A model generated the notes under the pieces. That model was not told the DNA's origin, did not search any database, and was given only the letters and a program-made list of their open reading frames with translations. From positions 1,134,398,052 through 1,134,462,051 of the forward strand of contig NC_056726.1 of assembly GCF_019279795.1 (NCBI RefSeq): 64,000 nt of DNA, read 5' to 3'. The stretch comes from Protopterus annectens (lineage: Eukaryota > Chordata > Ceratodontiformes > Protopteridae). This document shows, piece after piece, positions 44,640 to 54,767 of the stretch. A program made the translations under genes and the position numbers. Each line of letters begins with the position of its first letter. The first letter of the stretch is position 1.

Positions 44640-45950
44640 GTGCAAGAGCTTGCCAAGGACAAATCTCTGGGGACCTTAGGTTATCTAGTGGGAGTTATTA
44701 CTTTGGGCTTTACTGTCTGCCTCTGTCTATCAGAGGCATGGGGGTCAAACTTGGGGTGTATTTCCAATTTGCCAACCATTGGTCAAGGTTATGCTTAAAT
44801 AGGGTTAGGGATGGATTCAGGTTTACATGGATGAGGAGCCTATTCCTGAGCAATGAGATCCTTTGAGACACAAATCTGCTTCAATAGCATGTCTTATATA
44901 TATGTCACAAGCAAACTTTAAATCCTTGGATCTAGTGGTTCTGATGCTGTTCATTTTGTGGATGTGCAAAAGGTCTATCAGATCCGGATGTGAAGATGCC
45001 TTGCATGCCAGGCATAGATCACCAATCAGAAACCTGTTGGAAACCGTGTATAGGGATTCGGGTTTAAGGCAATCCGTATAGGATACAGTGTTTTAACCAT
45101 GGATTTTCCTGGCTAATAAACTTTGTGGGCATTCCAACTGTTGCATATATCTGGTCAGGTACAGGTCAAAAGGGGCATTATACCCCAATGACTGGTCTGT
45201 TAAGGGTCACATAAACTGGCACCATGGCCTCCTTAGATCTGATTGCTATGCTATTACTTATAAGTTGGGCAACATAGAATGATTTTCTTACTACCTTGTC
45301 CACATGTGGGTCATAGGCCAGATTACTGTCTACATACGTTTCCAGATCCCTGACTAGTCTACTGTTAGGGGTGTCTTATTGATGGAGCAATTAGCATGGT
45401 TGACATTTATCCCAAAAGGCACTATAATGCATTTCTTAGCACTGAGTTTTAATCCATGACTTTAGCACCAGTCATTTGTCTGTGTTACACCCTATTGATA
45501 AATGTTTGTGTCATGTGGGAAATCTTTGACAGCTCCCAAACTGCAATCATCTGCAAATGTGGCCTGCCAAAGGCCCTTGATATTATCCTTTTGCTCTGAG
45601 AAGTAGATACCAAATAAGTGGGGTTCTAGCAGAGAACCCTGAGGTACCCCATTACTGTTCGGTATACTAGTGAAAGTCATCTTACCAACCCTGGCTTTAT
45701 GGATCCTGTCTGTGAGCTATCTGGCAGCCCAGTGAGTTATGTAGGGGATTATACACAGTTCAGTGAATTTGTCAGCTATACATGACTGGAATATTGTACT
45801 GAAGACCTTAACCAGGTCCAGGTAGGTGGTATGCACCATTTTCCCCTTATCCATTGCCTTGGTGACCTTTCTCAAAGAAGTCCACCGGGTTTTGTAAGTA
45901 TAAACTTCCCTTGACAAAGTCAAACTGGGTTGGGTCTACTGAAAGTAATT
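44640..45950 (-). pseudogene. LINE-A-related LINE, strongly decayed
   Basis: Minus strand from 45930: YLDLVKVFSTIFQSCIADKF (motif A decayed), PYITHWAAR, NGVPQGSLLEPHLFGIYFSE (motif B) and ATFADDCSLGAV (motif C, 45540-45575). Further down are the equivalents of LNAKKCIIVPFG (45415-45450) and QLECPQSLLAR (45110-45140). It is colinear with LINE-A copy 2 but older and from a distinct subfamily. The typical octamer tail is not visible near 44640. Confidence 0.75.
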
Positions 45951-46042
45951 AATCTATTCATCTATAGTCATTAAGCATGCTGAATCAAGTGATTCACCTT
46001 CTTCCACATTAATGGAACATGAACCGAAGTTGTTTATTTAAT

Positions 46043-46310
46043 ATAATATTAACAATATTAGATGAGTAGGACCATCCTGATCAATAGCAAACGTAATCCC
46101 ATTAGACATTAAGCAGTTCAGCATCTGAAACTCTCCATCTCAAGTCTGATGTCACATGAATGAAGTCGACAGGTAATAGTGTATTGCATTTTTTGTTTAC
46201 ACTGGTTTATATATTTCTATCCTTGTTCAATTTGTGAAGTTTTTAATGAAAAAAAAACTTTTCCATCCCAACAGCCCCTCCACTATTGCCTACCATGTCC
46301 TGCAAATAGT
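46043..46310. repeat. 268-bp direct repeat flanking PLE-5, left copy
   Basis: It runs from AATATTAACAATATTAGATG to CCTGCAAATAGT and is repeated at 51363-51631. I count three substitutions (AAGTCGACAGG vs AAGTGGACAGA gives two; TATTGCC vs TATTACC gives one) and one extra A in a poly-A run: about 1% divergence. Confidence 0.93.
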
Positions 46311-46760
46311 ATATTTCATATTTATATATACATTTATACACAAGCATGCATTTTTAGCTATGTTATTTCTATTATACACCTGACATGTAGTTTGGTTACA
46401 TTGGAGATAAATACTGCACAAATATATTTTTTAAACTACTATTTTTAAAGATATAAGGAAATTGTTAATAACCTTTATATATAAACAATTTCTTACATGA
46501 ATATATTTTTTATATATTATATATATATTTTATACAGAGTGAATGCATATATTTAATATCTATAGAGATATATATTTGCATTTTATTTTATTTTATTTAT
46601 CTATTGATGTAGCTGCTTTAACTTATGCCAACAGACTAAGGAATAGAAGTAAAATGATGGAATGTCTGTTTAAAAAGTTCAACAAATGCTTCATTGTTTG
46701 ATTACCTGATCAAGTAATTATTATAATTGTTTGATCACCTAATTATGCTGCTCAGTTGAG

Positions 46761-46767
46761 TATATAA
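46761..46767 (+). promoter_or_regulatory. TATA box of PLE-5 left pseudo-LTR
   Basis: TATATAA, 37 nt upstream of the first ribozyme core base; the right pseudo-LTR has the same box at 51219 with the same spacing. Promoter use is inferred. Confidence 0.55.
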
Positions 46768-46794
46768 GCAGGGTGATTCTACTTATTAAATTGT

Positions 46795-46835
46795 AACCTG
46801 ATGAAGCATACTCGACGTATGTGAAAGCGCTAGTT
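46795..46835 (+). ncRNA. Hammerhead ribozyme motif, PLE-5 left pseudo-LTR
   Basis: Core CTGATGA at 46798-46804, extra A 46805, stem II GCATAC/GTATGT (46806-46811, 46817-46822) with loop TCGAC, GAAA 46823-46826, self-complementary AGCGCT 46826-46831, predicted cleavage after A46832. Stem I is short: AAC (46795-46797) with GTT (46833-46835). Cleavage would leave an RNA whose ORF1 ATG lies 106 nt from the new 5' end. The loopless stem III implies dimerisation or help from outside pairs. Confidence 0.75.
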
Positions 46836-46938
46836 TTTTGTCTTGCATTGTGGAATAAAAGTTTCATTCTCCTTTATCGTGGTGGATTCCTTGGTTTTTG
46901 TCTAATATTCGTGTGCCTACTACGTTGGGATCCTTTGG

Positions 46939-48000
46939 ATGGTAACTAGCCTGTTTTTGCTGATACTCTTTGTCGTTTTGGGTTGCTGTTACCTTCACAT
47001 GATGGAGAACTCGTCAGTTGAACTTGATTATAATCCGGCACCAGCGGAATATACTACCAAATGGAAAGAAGTTATTCAACAACAAGCAAACCCTTTATTG
47101 GGTTTGGAACTGCATCTTCCTACCATCAATGAAACAGGTACTGTACCGCTACATAAAGAGTTCTATGTGAATTTGAGGGAATTGGAAAATGTGTTATATA
47201 AGCTTAACAGACTTACTTGGCAGAGACGGCATCTCGAAGCATGTCTACACTTCAATGTTATCCCTAGAGGCATGCGCATTCTGTGCATGCCTACATACGG
47301 CGAAACACATCCCACTTTATTAAAAAAGTGGCAAGAGTTGAACATTAACTTTAGCAAACAATACATCCATTTGCTTATAGAGTACTTCACTCCTATTGAG
47401 AAGGAGCTCACAGAAAAAGCTGATGAGCTACACAAAGATCTGCTGAAACGATTTAAAGGGGAAATTCATCGTAAAAAATTAGAGAGCATGTTTTTACAAG
47501 TAATAGCTTTTGGTGAAAGACTGCAACAACTGAAGCATAAGAAACTCGTAAGAGACTATAATGACTTTGTTTCCGGTCAGATTTTTGTCTGGCCGAGGGT
47601 AAACACCCAAAATCAACATAATTCTTATGCTGAGATGACTAAACGTCCACCTAGATCAAATGGTTATGTTGAGAATACTAACTTAGACATTTCCACCTTA
47701 AATGAAACGGCACCATCTCTGGGAAGGGATTCTCAGAGAAACACAGTTAATAATGAACAGAGCACCCATCCAATAGGAGCAGATGTCTTTAATACTCCGC
47801 CTCCGAACCAGGAAGCTTTACAAACATCTACATCCAATGGAGCGAGACCCAAGACAACTATGGCCATGACATCACAAGGTTTTTTACCGTTGCCAGTCCG
47901 GTATCGACAGGAGAACAGGATGAGGTCAAGCAGCAGAGGCAGAAGAAAACGGAAATTCTCAGAAGAAGCCATAGAAGAACGGAGGAAACAATGTCAATGA
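46939..48000 (+). CDS. PLE-5 ORF1 protein, 353 aa, function unknown
   Basis: Starts 32 nt after the left pseudo-LTR. The first 20 residues (MVTSLFLLILFVVLGCC) are strongly hydrophobic; either they form a membrane or signal segment or translation begins at MMENSS (residue 21-22, about 47000), which would give a soluble protein. Residues about 70-210 are leucine- and charge-rich, compatible with alpha-helix or coiled coil (LRELENVLYKLNRL, EKELTEKADELHKDLLKRF). Residues 215-325 are Asn/Ser/Thr/Pro-rich and probably disordered. The C-terminus is very basic (SSSRGRRKRKF), a likely nuclear or RNA-binding signal. It overlaps ORF2 by 10 nt. N-terminal segments of PLE proteins with helices and basic patches are known; whether this is a detached version of that region is inference. 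No stop or frameshift. Confidence 0.8.
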   Translation: MVTSLFLLILFVVLGCCYLHMMENSSVELDYNPAPAEYTTKWKEVIQQQANPLLGLELHLPTINETGTVPLHKEFYVNLRELENVLYKLNRLTWQRRHLEACLHFNVIPRGMRILCMPTYGETHPTLLKKWQELNINFSKQYIHLLIEYFTPIEKELTEKADELHKDLLKRFKGEIHRKKLESMFLQVIAFGERLQQLKHKKLVRDYNDFVSGQIFVWPRVNTQNQHNSYAEMTKRPPRSNGYVENTNLDISTLNETAPSLGRDSQRNTVNNEQSTHPIGADVFNTPPPNQEALQTSTSNGARPKTTMAMTSQGFLPLPVRYRQENRMRSSSRGRRKRKFSEEAIEERRKQCQ

Positions 48001-50288
48001 ATGAACTTGTGTTTAATTTATCTAGCCATTGCCTTACAACTAGCGAACACAGTTTATTAAATAAAGGACTTTCTTTCATACCATCCCAAAGCAGTGATTT
48101 AGCTGAACTTTTAGTAGATCTACTATGTTTACGCACACTATCTTTGAAACTAATGTATAAAGATAAAGGAATAGAGAACAACTTAGATAGTGATATATAC
48201 CATAAGAGAAAAAGCGTTTTTATCCCTGAAGTTCTCCCTAATGTGCATTGTTTCATAAGGAAGTGTGAGAATGATTTTTATAAATACTTTTCAGATATAA
48301 GAAAGGGGAAGAAATATGAAAGGATTTTCTATAATCTTAATTTGGAAGAATTTCAAGCACTGCAGAATTTATCCAGAAATGAGTTGCTAACCGTAAGACC
48401 AGCTGATAAAGGGGGAGGCATTGTGGTATTGGACACCTTGTTCTATGATGAATTAATGCTTAAAATGTTAAGCGATACTGACAAATACCAAGAAATTGAC
48501 AAAAATAGACTAAACAAGATCATTAATACAGTGCAGGATATGTTGTATGATTTACTTATGTGCAGATTAATTACCAAACAGCTATACGATTATTTTCTAA
48601 TTAATACACCCATTGTTCCTAACATCAAAGGGCTCCCGAAAATACATAAAATGGAGCACCCTCCACCCATGCGACCCATTGTGGCAGGGGAGAAATGGGT
48701 GACAGAATACATATCTAAGTATGTAGAATCTAAATTAGGTCCTGTTGTCAGACGAATACCTACTATTTTAAATGATACATATTCCTTGCTGGATGACATA
48801 GAACAGTTAGTGGGCCGGATAGATAACGTTTCATCTTTAATATTGGTATCATTAGATGTCAAAAATCTTTTTACAGTCATACCTAATGACTATGGAGTCG
48901 AGGCAACAAGGGATGTACTATTAGAAGAGAAATCCTTAAACAAGGATATGCAATACTTAATATGTACATTGTTGACTTTAGTCTTAGAAAATAATGCGTT
49001 TATGTTTAAAGACAATCTATTTATGCAAACATGGGGTGTGGCAATGGGCACCCCATGTGCAAATTCGTACGCTAACATTGTTATGTACTATTGGGAATCT
49101 AAATATTTGTTCAACACCCATTATATGGACAACATTGTCCTATATAGACGGTTTGTTGACGACGTTCTCATATTTTGGAAGGGAGAACAGTCAGATTTAA
49201 TAGAACTAGTTAATTATTTGGAAACAACGACTGATTTTTTAAGATTCACTCTAGAATTTTCACATAACAAGATTGACTTTTTAGACATATCTATTTTGAA
49301 AGATGATAATAATTTGCTTATTACGCAATTATTTAGAAAACCTTGCTGGAAGAATGCAATTTTGAATTACAACAGCATGCATCCTCGATTCATTTTTTCA
49401 AATATAATAAAGAATCAAAGAGCTAGGATTACTAGGTTATGTACCCGTACATTAGAGAGAAATGAACAACTTACACTGCTGGATAAGCTATTTGCAGATA
49501 GAGGGTATCCAGTTGGTCTTATAAATAAGTCGAATAGCGGAGTCCAGTTGCATACAACAGCTAAACAGTGGTATAATAAGGGCATACAATATATGCCTAG
49601 AAACAACAAAAAAGAAGGTACTGTAGCCTTTACTTTGAAATACACTAATGATAACCACAATATTATAAGAATTATACAAGAGAATTGGGATATCCTTATT
49701 ATGGACAATGGCCATAAAGATCTAGTAGGAATTACACCACATTTCAGATATAGAAATGCTAAGAATCTGAAAAGATGGTTATGTATAGATAAAATAATCA
49801 AGAAACCTAACATCAATAGAGATATTGGCCTTAAGATGGGAACTCGGCCATGTGGAAAATGCAACATGTGTAAATATATCAATACAGGAAGTGAATTTAC
49901 AACACCATATTTGGAATATACACACAAGTTTCTTATATGTGCTACATGTAACACTACTAATCTAATATACCTAGCCACTTGTAAGAACTGCCAAGCATTC
50001 TATGTAGGTCTCACCTCTAGAAGGCTTAGAGATCGTATTTATAATCATATATATGACATCAGAAAAATGACTCTAACAAATGCTTTAGCTAAGCACATTA
50101 GTGTTAATCAAGATCATTATTTTGATTTTAGAGTGTTACAAATAATTAAACCCTCAGTGAGAGGTGGAGATAGAATGAATACATTAGCTATGGCAGAGCT
50201 AGATTGGATATTTAAACTACGAGCACACATAGAACCTGGATTAAATATTAACATCAGTATAAAACCAGTATTGGAAGCACGTAGATAA
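47991..50288 (+). CDS. PLE-5 ORF2: reverse transcriptase with GIY-YIG endonuclease, 765 aa
   Basis: Full-length Penelope-like polyprotein for target-primed retrotransposition. RT motifs in order: VRPADKGGGIVV (135-146), GLPKIHK (214-220), PMRPIVAG (226-233), motif A VSLDVKNLFTVIP with Asp289, motif B GVAMGTPCANSYAN (349-362), motif C RFVDDVLIFW with Asp390-Asp391, and IDFLDI (428-433). A linker leads to the cysteine cluster CGKCNMC (621-627) and the GIY-YIG nuclease LIYLATCKNCQAFYVGLTSRRLRDRIYNHI (658-687) with the downstream acidic residue in AELDW (Glu736). The usual EH after the YIG block reads NH here. The start ATG lies within ATGTCAATGA, the end of ORF1. A second ATG two codons on (47997) is also possible. 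No disabling mutation was found, so it is predicted active. Confidence 0.95.
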   Translation: MSMNELVFNLSSHCLTTSEHSLLNKGLSFIPSQSSDLAELLVDLLCLRTLSLKLMYKDKGIENNLDSDIYHKRKSVFIPEVLPNVHCFIRKCENDFYKYFSDIRKGKKYERIFYNLNLEEFQALQNLSRNELLTVRPADKGGGIVVLDTLFYDELMLKMLSDTDKYQEIDKNRLNKIINTVQDMLYDLLMCRLITKQLYDYFLINTPIVPNIKGLPKIHKMEHPPPMRPIVAGEKWVTEYISKYVESKLGPVVRRIPTILNDTYSLLDDIEQLVGRIDNVSSLILVSLDVKNLFTVIPNDYGVEATRDVLLEEKSLNKDMQYLICTLLTLVLENNAFMFKDNLFMQTWGVAMGTPCANSYANIVMYYWESKYLFNTHYMDNIVLYRRFVDDVLIFWKGEQSDLIELVNYLETTTDFLRFTLEFSHNKIDFLDISILKDDNNLLITQLFRKPCWKNAILNYNSMHPRFIFSNIIKNQRARITRLCTRTLERNEQLTLLDKLFADRGYPVGLINKSNSGVQLHTTAKQWYNKGIQYMPRNNKKEGTVAFTLKYTNDNHNIIRIIQENWDILIMDNGHKDLVGITPHFRYRNAKNLKRWLCIDKIIKKPNINRDIGLKMGTRPCGKCNMCKYINTGSEFTTPYLEYTHKFLICATCNTTNLIYLATCKNCQAFYVGLTSRRLRDRIYNHIYDIRKMTLTNALAKHISVNQDHYFDFRVLQIIKPSVRGGDRMNTLAMAELDWIFKLRAHIEPGLNINISIKPVLEARR

Positions 50289-50763
50289 GATTATATGTTT
50301 TAGGTAAAGCTCCAAATGAGAGATATTGTTTATATATCACATATATAATAGTCTTGTTTCTACTGATATAATACCAGACTTTTCATCTTATACTTTTTAT
50401 TGATAAAAATTCTGCATCAATTATATATTTATATTTATATGTGCTAGGCTTTATATATATTGAATAGAACAACAGACTATATAGTAGACACTCAATCACT
50501 GCATCAACTTATTTATATTTATATTTATAGGGAGATAGATAGTCTTTGAGATGAATTGGTGAGTTATAGTGCTTAGATACTTGTTATTATGCACTATCCT
50601 TAAGCACATAGGACAAGTTGGATATATGTATTATTATATTTTTATTTTTTATATAGTATTTTTCATACAGGATTTTTTATACAGTATCCATATAGCTGGC
50701 AATATACATTAATTTTACTACATTAATTATACTACATAGTATGTGCTCCATAATTGATTTTTA
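50289..50763 (+). other. PLE-5 3' untranslated region
   Basis: AT-rich (ATTTATATTTATAT-type) non-coding stretch between the ORF2 stop and the right pseudo-LTR; no other signal seen. Confidence 0.7.
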
Positions 50764-51365
50764 ATATTTCATATTTATATATACATTTATACACAAGCAT
50801 GCATTTTTAGCTATGTTATTTCTATCATACACCTGATATGTAGTTTGGTTACACTGGAGATAAATACTGCACAAATATATTTTTTAAACTACTATTTTTA
50901 AAGATATAAGGAAATTGTTAATAACCTTTATATATAAACAATTTCTTACATGAATATATTTTTTATATATTATATATATATTTTATACAGAGTGAATGCA
51001 TATATTTAATATCTATAGAGATATATATTTGCATTTTATTTTATTTTATTTTATTTATCTATTGATGTAGCTGCTTTAACTTATGTCAACAGACTAAGGA
51101 ATAGAAGTAAAATGATGGAATGTCTGTTTAAAAAGTTCAACAAATGCTTCATTGTTTGATTACCTGATCAAGTAATTATTATAATTGTTTGATCACCTAA
51201 TTATGCTGCTCAGTTGAGTATATAAGCAGGGTGATACTACTTATTAAATTGTAACCTGATGAAGCATACTCGACGTATGTGAAAGTGCTCGTTTTTTGTC
51301 TTGCAATGTGGAATAAAAGTTTCATTCTCCTTTATCGTGGTGGATTCCTTGGTTTTTGTCTAATA
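50764..51365 (+). repeat. PLE-5 right pseudo-LTR
   Basis: Copy of 46311-46907. Differences include ATTAT/ATCAT, GACATG/GATATG, an additional ATTTT unit near 51050, GCCAAC/GTCAAC, GATTC/GATAC, GCGCTA/GTGCTC in the ribozyme and GCATT/GCAAT. It ends where the second 268-bp repeat begins; TAATA is shared at the junction. Confidence 0.92.
51253..51293 (+). ncRNA. Hammerhead ribozyme motif, PLE-5 right pseudo-LTR
   Basis: Identical core and stem II to the left copy (CTGATGA 51256, GAAA 51281-51284), but stem III is AGTGCT and the predicted cleavage-site base is C51290 instead of A. Both are still compatible with hammerhead rules (self-pairing with G-U; any base but G at the cleavage site). AATAAA at 51312. 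Confidence 0.72.
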
Positions 51366-51631
51366 ATATTAACAATATTAGATGAGTAGGACCATCCTGA
51401 TCAATAGCAAACGTAATCCCATTAGACATTAAGCAGTTCAGCATCTGAAACTCTCCATCTCAAGTCTGATGTCACATGAATGAAGTGGACAGATAATAGT
51501 GTATTGCATTTTTTGTTTACACTGGTTTATATATTTCTATCCTTGTTCAATTTGTGAAGTTTTTAATGAAAAAAAAAACTTTTCCATCCCAACAGCCCCT
51601 CCACTATTACCTACCATGTCCTGCAAATAGT
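51363..51631. repeat. 268-bp direct repeat flanking PLE-5, right copy
   Basis: Matches 46043-46310 at about 99%. After CCTGCAAATAGT the two flanks diverge completely (ATATTTCAT, the element start, versus TTCCTTTTC), which defines the element boundary on the left. Confidence 0.93.
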
Positions 51632-51724
51632 TTCCTTTTCAGACACCAGTCATGCTGCAATGAGAGGAGCAGAATATATCAGAATAAGGGCCGAAGTGTC
51701 ATGAGGATGTTGACAATGACTGAC

Positions 51725-51727
<3 letters not shown>

Positions 51728-51818
<91 letters not shown>

Positions 51819-51822
51819 ACAC
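51728..51822. repeat. (CA)n microsatellite
   Basis: CA run of about 84 bp followed by CAGACACACAC. Confidence 0.97.
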
Positions 51823-52321
51823 GCTCTCACCCCTCAAACCCACTTGCCTGTATCAACATTCCATACCATTGACACATCAGCCATCCGACCATCTATGCCA
51901 TTGACATTAAATCACATCCCTGCATTTGTTGAACAAATGTACATTTAGTCAAATGCAGAGGAAGCATGTGTATGTATATATTGATATATCTATCTATATC
52001 TATCTCTCTTCATAGATATATATATATATATATAGATGTGTGTGTGTGTGTGTATGGGTCAGCTTCAATAGAACAAATTTAAAGTTACCTGAATTTTATG
52101 TTACAGAGGCGACAACACCAAACATTCAGTAAAATGAAAATGCACATTACTGAAAATTTTTGTCTGGGAAATACACACTTGGCCAACATGGTAAAATTTG
52201 CCCTTTTCCCCACTGTAGTGACATCCCGAAGTTGGTATATGTAGTTGGGGGGTATGGGGGCACATCCCCCCTATCTGGGTGGCATTGACATACCGCTATG
52301 TATTTTCAGTTTTAATGTTGA

Positions 52322-52371
<50 letters not shown>

Positions 52372-53039
52372 TATGACTTACATGCTTATTGTCTAACGTC
52401 CATTTGGTTGACATGTGCTGGGGGTGGTGCTTTAAGTCAAATGTATGTATGGCAGAAAGGTCAAAATGGCTAAAAATGTTTTGTTGAGACAGGTGAATGA
52501 TGTTTGGATTATGTGACAATGTTTGTGCATGTATTTGACATTTATGGTTAGGGTTTGGGATAGGTGAGCACATGAATTTTGAATTCTTGTGTGTGAGATT
52601 GTGTGCCTTTTAGGGTTAAAATTGTGGTTAGCTAAGGGGATAGATGAAGTGGTTGTAATGTGTGTTTGTGCATGCTTGTCTGTGTGAGTGTGTCTTGTAT
52701 AGTGGTAGAGTTACAGGAGGTGTTATTTTAAGGTAAAGTGTAGGGTTAGGTTTGGGGGAAGGGGCAGGTTAACCCATATCACTGGCCCTATTCAGGTGAA
52801 ACTGAGGCTAGTGTTATGGAATGTTTAGTGTAAGGAACAGGAGAGAAAATAGTTTTCCTTTCTCGATTTTTTGAATGTTCAATATTCAGATTGTTCAGTT
52901 TTATGTAGTTTTGAGTTTCTTAATGGTGGAGTAGTTCATTAAATATTAAATAATTCATTCATTAGTCATATATGGATAAAGACAGCTATGTAGATAGATG
53001 GCTAGATAGATAGCAAACATGCCCCCAACTACTGGCAAA
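51823..53039. other. No gene; half foldback and TA run
   Basis: 52110-52270 resembles one arm of the foldback family (ATTTGCCCTTTTCCCCACTGTAGTG, GTTGGTATATGTAGTTGGGG) without a matching right arm. A TA microsatellite occupies 52325-52369, small TA/TG runs lie at 52018-52052, and 52600-53039 shows nothing recognisable. Confidence 0.55.
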
Positions 53040-54080
53040 GTCTAGCTGCTATTAAGCATGCTAACATTTTACCTTTACCAAAAGTCCAAACTCCCACATA
53101 TCTAAACGATTACAGACCCATTCCTAACCTATGCTGATTAACAAAAATATTTGATAAACTACTTTGCAAACAACTCCTTAAACACATTAATCGCTACAGC
53201 AACATAGCTTCAGAAACTACTTTAACAGCTTGCCAGCTGTACTTAGTGCCACAGACAACATCAATTGTAACATAAAAAAACGATTGTCAGCTATAGCCAA
53301 AAATGTTATGATTCCTAAGCTTGTATAAGTCTAACCTGTACTAGGTATGCACTCTACCTAAAACTTCTGAAAATTATGAACAACTGTATTAAAAACTTAT
53401 AGGTTTGCACTGCTTACCAGACAAAATACACAACATTGTGACTTGCTAAATAAATACCATTGCCTCCAAGTAGCTAACAGGGCTACCCTTCTGGTAGGTA
53501 CTCCAGTATTTAAAGCTCAACTTCAGGGTTGCTGCCCATCACTGAAATGAAAACTGCTTTTCAGAGACTAAAACTACTCAAACACAAGCAGATAAGATGA
53601 CATACCCATACATTGTCAACTATGATTTGTGCAAGTAATTGACAAAAAGCCCGCTCCAGAATAGGCCCCGCCCTTTAAAACCATCAACTCAATGAAGTAA
53701 AACTTAGAAATAACCTAGAAACATTTATGAAATCGCTATAACATCTACTTCATTAGGAATCCAAATGACCTTGTTTCTGAGATTCTGCACATCACACCAT
53801 GGGAGTCTTTCTCTTTTAAATTTATAAACTGTCTTGTTTGTATAGACAGTATTTATTAATAAACTTCTCATAATACCAGTTACATTACTTTCATTGCATT
53901 CTTGTTAACTTTCACAAGTGTTTTTTTCCCCCTTCAGTTTATGTTGTTGTATACCTTTTAGGATTACTTAATGTTTTGTATGCTTTGTTTAACATTACTG
54001 TAATGCTTTATTCCTAAGTTGTGAATGAAAAGGGTCAAATGACCATTTCCCTTAACCAATAAACAAACTGTAAACATAAA
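53040..54080 (+). pseudogene. LINE RT N-terminal scrap and decayed downstream sequence
   Basis: 53045-53220 reads AIKHANILPLPKVQTPTYLNDYRPIPNLC...TKIFDKLLCKQLLKHI, the early RT region ('A.I.PI.K...DYRPIS.L....KI.EK'). Downstream to 54080 no motif is readable; a CAATAAACAAACTGTAAAC end near 54057 may be its 3' terminus. Confidence 0.6.
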
Positions 54081-54091
54081 ATAAAATGAAA

Positions 54092-54175
54092 GCCAGGGTA
54101 ACTTTTTGGTTAGGCTTATATAGGCCCTAAGGGCCAATAGTCTAGTACCTACCTATGAACCTATGAACCTATGAA
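54092..54175 (+). mobile_element. LINE-A 3' tail only, with terminal octamer repeats
   Basis: GGTTAGGCTTATATAGGCCC, CAATAGTCTAGTACCTACCT, then three copies of the octamer unit CCTATGAA. A tail-only insertion of LINE-A or a SINE using its tail. Confidence 0.75.
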
Positions 54176-54767
54176 AGTGACTGGCTGCACATTTTGCTAT
54201 CATTCAGGTACTGAATTATTACAGTATAGGCTTGCACAAAACATTTTTTAGCCATTCAGGCTGTCAGCTAAAATATTCAAAATATTTGGCGTATAATTTT
54301 GTAGAATGCTGATATGCAAATATGCACTTTTCAGTTATAGATTTTCAGACAGCATTCACATGCAAAACTTGATTGTAAAACACAGCAGAACTCAAAGAAA
54401 ATGAATACCTGGGTTGGTAATGAACTCTGAGGAAACTGCGGGAAATCTCTGTTAAGTATGAATGAGGTAATAGGGTAGCATCATTGCTTTTGAAATTAGC
54501 ACAATGTCATGTCATGCTGCAGTTTTGGAAAGGAAGTAATAAACTGACATGATTTTTTTTAGATGTGTGTGGAGTTTGCTGATATCTTTATGAAGCATTT
54601 AGATTATGGACACATGGTACTAGAATAAGTGTACCAAGAGTTCTTAGGTTTCTTTAGAAAACCATTGTAGAAGCAGGTAAAGAGTAGAGTTATCACTTTG
54701 GCCTGCAAACTGAATATAGTTTTGTTTACATGGAATTTAAATGGGAATTCTGGGTCTATTCATATGG
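54176..54767. other. No feature recognised
   Basis: AT-rich spacer. Confidence 0.35.

Larger units (their letters stand above)
46311..46907 (+). repeat. PLE-5 left pseudo-LTR
   Basis: Begins ATATTTCATATTTATATAT and ends GGTTTTTGTCTAATA. Carries TATATAA (46761), the hammerhead (46795-46835) and AATAAA (46854), so it can supply both promoter and processing signals for the downstream ORFs. Confidence 0.92.
46311..51365 (+). mobile_element. PLE-5: complete two-ORF Penelope-like element between pseudo-LTRs
   Basis: Structure: left pseudo-LTR (46311-46907) with TATA, hammerhead and AATAAA; ORF1 (46939-48000); ORF2 (47991-50288); AT-rich 3' region; right pseudo-LTR (50764-51365). The two pseudo-LTRs differ by about eight substitutions and one 5-bp ATTTT-unit length change in some 597 bp. 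Both ORFs are intact with all catalytic motifs. Penelope-like elements characteristically show a partial second copy giving such pseudo-LTRs. Flanked on both sides by a 268-bp direct repeat. This is the only apparently autonomous mobile element in the window. Confidence 0.92.

Noticed and set aside
46939-47001. N-terminal hydrophobic segment of PLE-5 ORF1 as a definite signal peptide
   Set aside because: An in-frame ATG pair at residues 21-22 gives an equally plausible start, so the segment may be untranslated.
51554-51904. Open frame with a Thr-His run
   Set aside because: It is produced by the (CA)n microsatellite; the rest is the 268-bp flank repeat.
54425-54460. CTGAGGAAACTGCGGGAAATC as a hammerhead
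   Set aside because: No stem II pairing, no TATA/AATAAA spacing and no PLE sequence around it.
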